From positions 186,001 through 250,000 of the forward strand of contig NZ_CP061032.1 of the NCBI RefSeq assembly GCF_014490555.1: 64,000 nucleotides of DNA, written 5' to 3'. The stretch is from Corynebacterium lujinxingii (GTDB lineage Bacteria; Actinomycetota; Actinomycetes; Mycobacteriales; Mycobacteriaceae). The stretch's first letter is position 1, and every line of letters starts with the position of its first letter. Position numbers and translations under genes: made by a program. This document shows, piece by piece, positions 8,901 through 15,934 of the stretch. The notes beneath the pieces were generated by a model that ran no database searches, was not told where the DNA came from, and was given only the letters and a program-made list of their open reading frames with translations.

Positions 8901-10088
8901 ATGCACCTGGTCGTTGACGTACTGCTCGCGCTCGCTGTCGTCGCCGCGTTTGTGGGCGGCTGGCGCCAGGGGGCGTTTTCGGCCGTCATTTCCGCCGTGG
9001 GCATCGTCGCCGGACTTATCGTGGGGCTGGCGCTCGCGCCGTTTCTGCTCGACTTGACCGACTCCCAGTCCGTGCGCATCATGCTCCTGCTGGCGGTGGT
9101 AGTGCTCTTCGTCGGTCTGGGCAACCTGCTCGGCGTCACGCTCGGCGCGAACATGCGGGGCCGGGTGCGCAGCAGGCTGTCCCGGTTCGTGGATTCGGTG
9201 CTCGGCGCGGTGTTCCAATCCGTCGCGTTCACCCTGGTCGTGTGGTTTATCTCCATCCCGCTGGCCGCGGCGGTGCCGGGCGAACTCGGCGACGGCATCC
9301 GCAACTCGCGCATCCTGGCGCAGGTCCACGACGTCGCCCCCGACAGCGCCGGGAAACTGCCCGCCAGGTTCGCGGCGCTTCTCGACGAATCCGGCCTGCC
9401 CCCGCTCGTCTCCCCGTTCCAATCGCCCCACGGCTCGAAGGTTGACGCTCCTGACGAGGCGGCGCTTCGCCCCGGGGTGATCGAGGCGGTGCGTCCCAGC
9501 GTCGTGCACGTCATGGGCGACTCGGAGACCTGCCGGCGCCGCCTCATGGGATCCGGTTTCGTGATCCAGGACGGCTACGTGCTCACCAACGCCCACGTCG
9601 TCGCCGGGACGGAACGGGTGTCCCTGGACACCGTCGTCGGCGTGAAGCCTGCGGACGTTGTGCTCTACGACCCGGACACCGACATCGCGGTGCTGCGCGC
9701 CGAAGGCCTCGGCCTGCCAGCCCTGCCGTGGTCTGACACGATGCTGGCATCCGGCGACGACGCCGTGGTCATGGGGTACCCGCATTCCGGGCCGTTCGAG
9801 GCGGCACCTGCGCGCATCCGCGGCAAACTCACCATCGCCGGCCCGGACATCTACACCACAGGCCGGGTGGAGCGCGAGGCCTACACCGTGCGGGGCGACA
9901 TCCGCCAGGGCAACTCCGGCGGGCCGCTCCTCACACCGGCGGGCGAGGTCGTGGGGATGATCTTTGGGGCGTCGCTGGACGCCTCAGAAACAGGCTACGC
10001 GCTGACTGCACGTCAGGTGCAGCAGCGCGTAGGGGATGTGACGAGGCTTTCCGGCGTCGTCGATACGCAATCGTGCGTTAGCGGTTAA
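8901..10088 (+). CDS. marP: membrane-bound periplasmic serine protease, MarP-like
   Basis: A 395-residue protein. An N-terminal CvpA-type domain with four membrane helices (about 1-115) is followed by a chymotrypsin-fold protease. The triad is His232 (NAHVV), Asp261 (DTDIAVL) and Ser339 (GNSGGPL), close to the H235/D264/S343 of M. tuberculosis MarP as I recall it. Cysteines in SETC and QSC flank the protease domain and match the redox-switch disulfide of MarP, which protects against acid and oxidative stress. TAACAT (8888-8893) is seven bases before ATG 8901, so the gene may have its own leaderless promoter. The last 11 bases overlap the convergent holin-like gene. Confidence 0.9.
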   Translation: MHLVVDVLLALAVVAAFVGGWRQGAFSAVISAVGIVAGLIVGLALAPFLLDLTDSQSVRIMLLLAVVVLFVGLGNLLGVTLGANMRGRVRSRLSRFVDSVLGAVFQSVAFTLVVWFISIPLAAAVPGELGDGIRNSRILAQVHDVAPDSAGKLPARFAALLDESGLPPLVSPFQSPHGSKVDAPDEAALRPGVIEAVRPSVVHVMGDSETCRRRLMGSGFVIQDGYVLTNAHVVAGTERVSLDTVVGVKPADVVLYDPDTDIAVLRAEGLGLPALPWSDTMLASGDDAVVMGYPHSGPFEAAPARIRGKLTIAGPDIYTTGRVEREAYTVRGDIRQGNSGGPLLTPAGEVVGMIFGASLDASETGYALTARQVQQRVGDVTRLSGVVDTQSCVSG

Positions 10089-10608
10089 CCGCGGTGGAGC
10101 CAGCGCCGGTGTAGAGGCCCTGTTCGTTCTTGTTCAGGTTCTTCTGCGCCTCGCCCGGCTTCAGGTTCTTCAGCTCGTTGACGGACTCGATGGTCTTTTC
10201 CGGGGCCTTGATCTTCTTGACCTTCTTAAAGCCCAGGAACGCAAGCAGGCCGGCGAGCGCGATCATGATGAGGAAGACGATGAGAAACGCCCAGCCGCGG
10301 TGCATCCAGGACGCGAGCATCTCCGCCAGCGCGAAGAAGAGGAAGAACGACGAGTACAGCGCGATCACGCCGGCCGCGCCGAACATGCCGCCGCCGACGG
10401 CGCCCTTCTTCACCTCACCCATGACCTCGGCCTTGGCCAGCTCGATCTCGCCGCGCACGAGGGTGGAGACCTGCTCGGAGGCGTTCGAGATCAGCGTGCC
10501 GATGGACTGCTGGCCCGGCACCGTCACGTCGGTGTCGCGCAGCGGAATGGAATCCACCTTGGCGGACACGGCGGTCGAGCCGCTGGTGTAGAGACCTTCG
10601 TTGCTCAT
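10078..10608 (-). CDS. phage-holin-family membrane protein (DUF1469-type) with matching terminal motifs
   Basis: A 176-residue protein with two central membrane helices (about 70-92 and 100-122) and a basic segment FKKVKKIKAPEKTIES. It belongs to the family named Actinobacteriophage holin / DUF1469, which is widespread in actinobacterial chromosomes; the name does not imply a prophage here. Near-identical motifs occur at both ends: NEGLYTSGSTAV at the N-terminus and NEQGLYTGAGSTAV at the C-terminus. The start ATG 10608 has GGAAGGTGAG upstream; a longer ORF to 10641 lacks support. TATAAA lies about 25 bases upstream, and a 6-bp inverted repeat (GGCACC/GGTGCC, 10642-10658) sits near the -35 region. 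Confidence 0.8.
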   Translation of the reverse strand: MSNEGLYTSGSTAVSAKVDSIPLRDTDVTVPGQQSIGTLISNASEQVSTLVRGEIELAKAEVMGEVKKGAVGGGMFGAAGVIALYSSFFLFFALAEMLASWMHRGWAFLIVFLIMIALAGLLAFLGFKKVKKIKAPEKTIESVNELKNLKPGEAQKNLNKNEQGLYTGAGSTAVNR

Positions 10609-10725
10609 TGTTTGCTCACCTTCCTGGGTGGTTTTATACACGGCACCCGGAAGGTGCCTGGAAATTCTTCCAACGATGTTAGCGATACCCGCCGGTGTTC
10701 GCCCGAATCGGGGTGAAACTTACGC

Positions 10726-11580
10726 CTAGGCGCTGCGCTTGTCGGACTTGCCGGTCACCGCGCGGGCGATGAACACACCAGCCACAGCCAACGCAGTCAC
10801 ACCGGCGATCACGCCTGCGCCGATGCCCACCTCGCGCGCGTTGGGCATCTGGATGAGCGGCTCCGGGTTTTTAAAGGTGCGGGTCTGCCAGCCGTTGGCC
10901 AGCGCGTGCTTTTTCAGCGGCCGGTCCGGGTTGACCGCCACCGGGTTGCCCACCAGCGCGAGCATCGGGATGTCGGTGGCGGAATCGGAATAGGCGTAGC
11001 TTCCAGCCAGGTCGTAGTCGTGGTCGGAGACGAACTGGCGCACGGCCTCCGCCTTCGCCCCGCCTTTGAGGTAGCGGGTGATCTCGCCGGTGAGTTTGCC
11101 GTCCTCTTCCGCCAGTTCGGTGGCCACCACGGTGTCCACGCCGAGCTCCTTGGCGATCGGCTCGACCAGAATCGACGCGGACGCGGAGATGATGATGACG
11201 TCGTGGCCCTGGGCGCGGTGGTCGTCGATAAGCTCGCGCGCCTCGGCGTAGATCGCCGGGGTGACCACGGTGCGCATTGTCTCCTGGGTGATGCGCTGGA
11301 TGTCCTCAACGGACCAGCCTTTGACCAGCTGGGCGAGCGAATCGCGCGTGGCGTCCATTTTCTCACTGGACTGGCCGACGAGCATGTACTGCGCCTTGGT
11401 CAGGTAGAGGTCCCACGCTTCCTGGCGGGTGATCATTCCGTTGTTGCGGAATTCTTTGCCGAAGGCGAACGCGGACGACGTCGCGATGATCGTCTTGTCC
11501 AGGTCGAAGAACGCCGCCACCGGCTTTGTGGGAGACATAGTTAAAAAGTCTAGCTCCGCGAAGCTGGGTTCGGTTTCCAT
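10726..11580 (-). CDS. HAD-IB family phosphatase (SerB-like), membrane tail
   Basis: A 284-residue HAD hydrolase. Motif I is FFDLDKTI (nucleophile Asp in DLDKT), motif II is IIISAS and the metal-binding motif is YSDSATDIPML. Residues after about 245 form a single membrane helix ending in a short basic tail (GKSDKRSA), so the enzyme is probably tethered to the membrane. The family contains phosphoserine phosphatases, but the substrate here is not known. Starts at 11580, 11622 or 11538 are possible; the last still includes motif I. It is divergent from the tad operon. Confidence 0.8.
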   Translation of the reverse strand: METEPSFAELDFLTMSPTKPVAAFFDLDKTIIATSSAFAFGKEFRNNGMITRQEAWDLYLTKAQYMLVGQSSEKMDATRDSLAQLVKGWSVEDIQRITQETMRTVVTPAIYAEARELIDDHRAQGHDVIIISASASILVEPIAKELGVDTVVATELAEEDGKLTGEITRYLKGGAKAEAVRQFVSDHDYDLAGSYAYSDSATDIPMLALVGNPVAVNPDRPLKKHALANGWQTRTFKNPEPLIQMPNAREVGIGAGVIAGVTALAVAGVFIARAVTGKSDKRSA

Positions 11581-11614
11581 GACCGCTGTGAAACCAGTAA
11601 ACGTTTGTGGCGGT

Positions 11615-11665
11615 TTCTCCACAGGGGTTTTGTCGCGGTGTCACGCAAACGGCGGGTTATCCACA
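11615..11665. promoter_or_regulatory. DnaA-box-like motifs ahead of the tad operon
   Basis: TTATCCACA at 11657-11665 is an exact match to the bacterial DnaA box, and TTCTCCACA at 11615-11623 differs by one base. Both are in the same orientation, 42 bp apart, in the 127-bp gap between the divergent HAD phosphatase and ssd genes. One exact match in 64 kb can occur by chance; two near matches in one promoter make it more notable. Confidence 0.4.
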
Positions 11666-11707
11666 GGGTGGTTGCTGCGGTTACGCGGGTGCAAAAGACT
11701 CATACAC

Positions 11708-12703
11708 ATGACACAGACGAAACAAGCCATCGTGGTCGCCGTCGCCGACAACGCGTGCCACTCCGAAGCCATCCACCTCGCCGCCGCCACCGGGCGCCCC
11801 GTCATCGACGCAGCCGACGCCGCGCAGCTCGCCCGGCACGCGCCCAAAGCGTTCGCCGTGCTTATCGACGACACCCGGGCCCCCGATCTGCCACCACCGC
11901 AAGCCCCGAACGTGTTCGTCGTCGGGTCGGAGCCCGGCGCGCCCGGCGCGTTCGTCCTGCCCGCCCAGGCGGCGGACCTGTTGCGCGCGTTTGGGGCGTT
12001 GGCAGTGCGTCCTGCGGTTGCGGCGGGGCGCGGCAAGGTGGTTAGTGTCGTCGGCGCGTGCGGCGGTGCGGGGGCGTCGGTGTTGTCGGCGGCGCTGTGC
12101 CGGGAGGCGGGGGAGTCGCCGACGCTGATCGACGCCGACTGGTGTTCGGGCGGGCTGGACTTGCTGCTCGGCATCGAGCACACGCCCGGCGCGCGTTGGG
12201 GCGAGATTGAGATCGGCGAAGGGGTCGCGCGTCCTGATGTGCGCCGCGCGTTGCCCGCCACCGCCGACGACATTGCGGTGCTCACGTTCGCCCGCCAGCG
12301 CGTGGCCGACCCGTTCCGCGTGGATGCGGAGGCGTTGGAGAACGTCGTGGCTGCTGCGGGTGCGGCGGGTGTGACGGTGGTGGATACCCCGGCCGCGTTT
12401 GTCCCCGGCCGCAGTGACCTGGTCGCGGTGGTGCTCACACCCGAGGTACGCGCGGTCGCCGCGGCCACCCGCGTCGTCGCCGAATGCAACGCTGCCGGCC
12501 TGCCGAGCACGCTGGTGGTGCGCGACAACGCGTGGGCGGCGTTGACGGTGGAGGAGATCGAGCAGACCACCGGTGCGTCCGTGGCTACGCGCCTGCCGGA
12601 AGTGCGCGGACTGACCCGTACGCTGGAGAAATCCGGCCTGCCGCAGCGCCTGCCGCGCGGGCTTTCCTCCGCCGCCCAGGCGGTGCTGGGGGAGGTGGCG
12701 TAG
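11708..12703 (+). CDS. ssd: Ssd/TadZ-like (CpaE) P-loop protein of the Tad locus
   Basis: A 331-residue protein with a weak N-terminal receiver-like domain and a MinD/ParA-type ATPase domain. The P-loop is degenerate: GACGGAGASVLSAAL lacks the Lys-Thr pair of a normal deviant Walker A (KGGVGKT). This matches the septum-site-determining protein Ssd (Rv3660c) / TadZ group, which positions the pilus machine. It ends directly before the TadA gene (TAG-ATG, no gap) and is the first gene of the tad operon. Confidence 0.82.
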   Translation: MTQTKQAIVVAVADNACHSEAIHLAAATGRPVIDAADAAQLARHAPKAFAVLIDDTRAPDLPPPQAPNVFVVGSEPGAPGAFVLPAQAADLLRAFGALAVRPAVAAGRGKVVSVVGACGGAGASVLSAALCREAGESPTLIDADWCSGGLDLLLGIEHTPGARWGEIEIGEGVARPDVRRALPATADDIAVLTFARQRVADPFRVDAEALENVVAAAGAAGVTVVDTPAAFVPGRSDLVAVVLTPEVRAVAAATRVVAECNAAGLPSTLVVRDNAWAALTVEEIEQTTGASVATRLPEVRGLTRTLEKSGLPQRLPRGLSSAAQAVLGEVA

Positions 12704-13825
12704 ATGACGGACTTGATCGCGCGTGTCAAGCGCAGGCTTGCCGACGAGCCCGCCAACCCCGACCCCGCCCGCATCGCCGCGCTCATCCGCGAGGAAGCCG
12801 TGGTGATCAGCGATATCGGCGTGTTGGATGTGATGCGCAAACTGCGCGACGACACCACCGGCGCCGGGCCACTGGAAGCCTTGCTTGCCGACGACACCGT
12901 GACCGACATCTGCGTCAACGGCCCGGACGCCGTCTACGTTGATTCCGGCAGCGGGCTGGAGCGCTCCACGCTGCGCTTCGAGTCGGAGGCGGCAGTGCGC
13001 CGGTTAGCCTCCCGCCTGGCGGCGAGTTGCGGGCGCCGCCTCGATGACGCGCACCCGTTTTGCGACGGCCACGTCACCCGCGACGACGGCACCCTGCTGC
13101 GCTTCCACGCCGTGCTCGCACCAACCGCGCAGGCCGGCACGTGCATCTCGCTGCGCGTGCTGCACACCGCCTCTGCCACGTTGGACGACTTGGCGGCACG
13201 CGGCGCGCTTGATGCTGAGCGCGCGGAGGTGCTGCGCGGTGTCGTCGCCAAGCGAAAGGCGTTCGTGGTGGTCGGCGGCACCGGATCGGGCAAGACCACG
13301 CTGCTGTCCGCACTGCTCACGGAGGTGGATAGGGCCGAGCGCATCGTCGCCATCGAAGACACCCTGGAATTGACCCCGGACCACCCCCACGTGGTCAACC
13401 TGACCACCCGCGGCACGAATTCCGAGGGTGCGGGCGAAATTTCGATCGCGGATCTGGTGCGCCAATCGCTGCGCATGCGGCCCGACCGCATCGTCGTCGG
13501 CGAGATCCGCGGCGCGGAAGTTGTCGACCTGCTCGCCGCACTGAACACCGGTCACGACGGCGGCGCCGGCACCCTGCACGCCAACTCGATCGCCGAGGTG
13601 CCCGCGCGGTTCGAGGCGCTCGCCGCGCTCGGAGGCATGGACCGCGCCGGGCTGCACGCCCAACTGGCAGCCGCCATCGACGTGGTAATCGTGGTGAAGC
13701 GCTTCGCCGACGGCACCCGGCGCCTGCATCAGATCGGCGTGCTCGAGGGCCAGCCGGTGCGCGCGCGGGTGGTGTGGGACGCCGAGACCGGCCCCGCCGA
13801 CGGATACGAGGAGCTGCTGCGATGA
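12704..13825 (+). CDS. tadA: TadA/CpaF-type secretion ATPase
   Basis: A 373-residue VirB11/CpaF-family hexameric ATPase that powers Tad (type IVc) pilus assembly. Visible motifs are Walker A GGTGSGKTTLL, the Asp box IVAIEDTLEL, Walker B RMRPDRIVVGEIRG and the His box GHDGGAGTLHAN. An N-terminal domain of about 160 residues carries the ICVNGPDAVYV segment typical of the family. It overlaps the TadB gene by ATGA. Confidence 0.92.
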   Translation: MTDLIARVKRRLADEPANPDPARIAALIREEAVVISDIGVLDVMRKLRDDTTGAGPLEALLADDTVTDICVNGPDAVYVDSGSGLERSTLRFESEAAVRRLASRLAASCGRRLDDAHPFCDGHVTRDDGTLLRFHAVLAPTAQAGTCISLRVLHTASATLDDLAARGALDAERAEVLRGVVAKRKAFVVVGGTGSGKTTLLSALLTEVDRAERIVAIEDTLELTPDHPHVVNLTTRGTNSEGAGEISIADLVRQSLRMRPDRIVVGEIRGAEVVDLLAALNTGHDGGAGTLHANSIAEVPARFEALAALGGMDRAGLHAQLAAAIDVVIVVKRFADGTRRLHQIGVLEGQPVRARVVWDAETGPADGYEELLR

Positions 13826-14568
13826 ACGGGCTGCTCCTTCTCGCCGGTGCGGTGGCGTGCCCGCCGCCTGCGCCTTTCCAACGCGTGTCGGCGCGGGCGT
13901 TTCGGGTGCGTGCCGCAGTCGCCATCCCGGTGGTGGTCGGCGCTGTGGTGCTCGCGGCGTTGGTGTTCGACAGAGCGAGCCTGGTCATTGCGGGGGCGTG
14001 TGCCGCGGCGACGGTGGTGTGGGTCGTCGATACGCGACGGCGCTCTCGTGCCAGCGAGCGCCGTAGCGATGCCGCCGCCGTGTTCCTCGGGCACCTGGGC
14101 ACAAACGTGGAGGCGGGCGCGCCGCTTCTCGACGCACTGGCCCGCGCCGCCGAGCACGCCCCGCCGGCCGTCGCCCGCGACGTGGCGCACCTGATCCACC
14201 ACGTGGGTAGCGGTGTCGCGGTTGCGCCGGAGACCCCGGAGTTCGCGCGCATCGGCACGTTGTTCTCGCTCGCCGCCACCCGTGGCGTGCCGCTGTCACG
14301 CCTGGTTGCCGCTGCGCGCGACGACATCGACCACACCCGGCGCCACCGCGCCACCACCAACGCCGCGCTGGCGGGCCCGCGCACGACCGCGGTGGTGCTC
14401 GCACTGTTGCCGCTGGCCGGACTGCTCATGGGGGCTGCGATGGGGGCGAACCCGGTCGCGTTTCTCACCGGCGGCGGGCTCGGCGGGGTGCTGCTGACGC
14501 TGGGCACGGCGCTGGTGTGCGCTGGCGTGGTGGTCTCGCAACGCATCATCGAAGGAGCCGCGACATGA
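13822..14568 (+). CDS. tadB: TadB-like inner-membrane platform protein
   Basis: A 248-residue protein with N-terminal membrane helices (about 27-70) and two C-terminal helices (about 190-240) around a cytoplasmic type II secretion F domain (LGHLGTNVEAGAPLLDALARA). It should form the pilus platform together with the next gene. Short length and pairing with an F-domain partner are usual for actinobacterial Tad loci. ATGA overlaps link it to both neighbours. Confidence 0.82.
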   Translation: MNGLLLLAGAVACPPPAPFQRVSARAFRVRAAVAIPVVVGAVVLAALVFDRASLVIAGACAAATVVWVVDTRRRSRASERRSDAAAVFLGHLGTNVEAGAPLLDALARAAEHAPPAVARDVAHLIHHVGSGVAVAPETPEFARIGTLFSLAATRGVPLSRLVAAARDDIDHTRRHRATTNAALAGPRTTAVVLALLPLAGLLMGAAMGANPVAFLTGGGLGGVLLTLGTALVCAGVVVSQRIIEGAAT

Positions 14569-15125
14569 TCGGCCTCACCCCTGCACTGCTTCTCGCGGCG
14601 GCGCTTGTCATTGGGCCGGCCGTGCCGGGGCGGCGTGTCGTCGATACGCCCGCGCCCACGCCGAAAAATCCCCGCGACGGTCCCGCATACGTGCGCCCGG
14701 ACCGCGCCGCTAGCGACATCACGCTGTTCGCCGCGTGTTTCGAGGCGGGCCTGCCGGTGGCCACCGCTGCCGCCGCCGTCGCCGAAACGCACGACGCCGA
14801 CAGCCCGTGGCACACCGTCGCGGCACTTCTGGCGCTCGGGGTCGAGCCCGAGCGCGCCTGGTCGGAACTTCACGCCATCCCCGGCGGCGAAGACCTGGCC
14901 GGCCTTGTGACAATGACCAACTCGTCTGGCGCGGCGCTTGCGCAGGGGTGCGAACGCATCGCCTCGAACCTGCGCGCCGACGCCGCCGACCACGCCAAAG
15001 CCAAAGCGGAACGCGCCGGCGTGCTCATCGCCATCCCGTTGACCGCGTTTTTCCTCCCGGCGTTTTTCGTCCTCGGGCTCGCGCCCGTGGTGATCAGCCT
15101 GGGAACCAACCTCATCAATTCATGA
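14565..15125 (+). CDS. tadC: TadC-like inner-membrane platform protein
   Basis: A 186-residue T2SS-F-domain protein with an N-terminal membrane helix, a soluble part containing FAACFEAGLPVATAAAAVAE and a C-terminal hydrophobic segment (about 150-180). It pairs with the TadB-like protein. It starts within the previous stop (ATGA). The next gene begins 13 bases later after the RBS AAAGGA. Confidence 0.8.
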   Translation: MIGLTPALLLAAALVIGPAVPGRRVVDTPAPTPKNPRDGPAYVRPDRAASDITLFAACFEAGLPVATAAAAVAETHDADSPWHTVAALLALGVEPERAWSELHAIPGGEDLAGLVTMTNSSGAALAQGCERIASNLRADAADHAKAKAERAGVLIAIPLTAFFLPAFFVLGLAPVVISLGTNLINS

Positions 15126-15138
15126 AAGGAAACCAACC

Positions 15139-15330
15139 ATGTACCGCATCTACATCTCTTTGACTGAGCGTCTGCGTAACGACGACGGCATGTCCACCAT
15201 CGAATACGCCTTCGGCTCACTCGCTGCCGCCGCCCTGGCCGGAGTGCTCTACCTCGTGGTCAACGGCGACGGGGTGGTCAGCGCCATCGAAGGCGTGATC
15301 ACCGACGCCCTGTCCAACACCCCGGGCTGA
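15139..15330 (+). CDS. DUF4244 / Flp-type pilin
   Basis: A 63-residue Flp-like major pilin candidate. A basic N-terminus ends in DDGM, followed by STIEYAFGSLAAAALAGVLY. This looks like a class III prepilin site (cleavage after Gly17) with the conserved Glu five residues after the cleavage point, then one membrane helix. It has its own RBS (AAAGGA), fitting higher expression than the coupled upstream genes. Confidence 0.8.
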   Translation: MYRIYISLTERLRNDDGMSTIEYAFGSLAAAALAGVLYLVVNGDGVVSAIEGVITDALSNTPG

Positions 15331-15599
15331 TGACCACGGTAGAAACGGCGCTGTCGCTGGCGACACTGGTTGTCGTCGCCGCGGCGGTGGTAGGCGGCAT
15401 AGCGACAGTGTCGGCCTACATCACCGCCGTCGACATCGCCGGTGCCGCCGCCCGTGCGCACGCGCTTGGCGTGGACTACACCGCCCCGCGCGGCGAGGTC
15501 GCGTTCACCGAATCCGCCGGCTTGGCCACCGTCACTGCGTCCGTGCCCGCCCCGATCGGCACCATGCGCGCCACCGCGATCTTCCCCGTGGAGTTCTAA
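15330..15599 (+). CDS. TadE-like pseudopilin
   Basis: An 89-residue protein beginning MTTVETALSLATLVVVAAAV: the Thr-Val-Glu-x-Ala start and following membrane helix are typical of TadE-like minor pilins. There is almost no N-terminal leader, as in actinobacterial members. Its ATG shares one base with the TGA of the pilin gene. Confidence 0.72.
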   Translation: MTTVETALSLATLVVVAAAVVGGIATVSAYITAVDIAGAAARAHALGVDYTAPRGEVAFTESAGLATVTASVPAPIGTMRATAIFPVEF

Positions 15600-15920
15600 A
15601 TGGCGCGTGTGCTTGACGACGACCACGGCTCCGCCACCGTCACCACCGCCGGCATCGCCACCGCAGTGGTGTCGCTGGCGCTGGCCGTGGTCCTGATCGG
15701 GGTGCGCACAGCGGATTCGCATCGGGCCCGCGTCGCCGCGGACTTATCCGCCGTCGCCGCAGCCAGCGCACTGTACCGCGGCCACGACGCCTGCGAATGG
15801 GGCCGCACCACCGCCGGGCACAACGGCGCGGAGGTCACCTCGTGCGAGTTCGTCGCCGGTGACGTCGTGGTCGCGGTGCGCCTGCGCGAGGCGGAAGCCA
15901 CCGCCCGCGCCGGGCCGTAA
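15600..15920 (+). CDS. Rv3654c-family TadE-like protein
   Basis: A 106-residue protein with a DDDHGSATVTT leader followed by a membrane helix (about 14-36) and a small exported domain with two cysteines (DACEW and TSCEF) that may form a disulfide. This is the Rv3654c-type protein found at the end of actinobacterial Tad operons. It follows the TadE gene with no gap, and its start overlaps no RBS, suggesting coupling. Confidence 0.75.
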   Translation: MARVLDDDHGSATVTTAGIATAVVSLALAVVLIGVRTADSHRARVAADLSAVAAASALYRGHDACEWGRTTAGHNGAEVTSCEFVAGDVVVAVRLREAEATARAGP

Positions 15921-15934
15921 CGGTTACCCCGCCC

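Noticed and set aside
7601..9547. A 648-codon minus-strand frame across the thioredoxin, Nudix and marP genes
   Set aside because: The opposite strand encodes three clear families with intact motifs; this frame has none.
10078..10608. Holin-like gene as evidence of a prophage
   Set aside because: The family name is historical; the gene sits in a conserved chromosomal order and no other phage gene is near.
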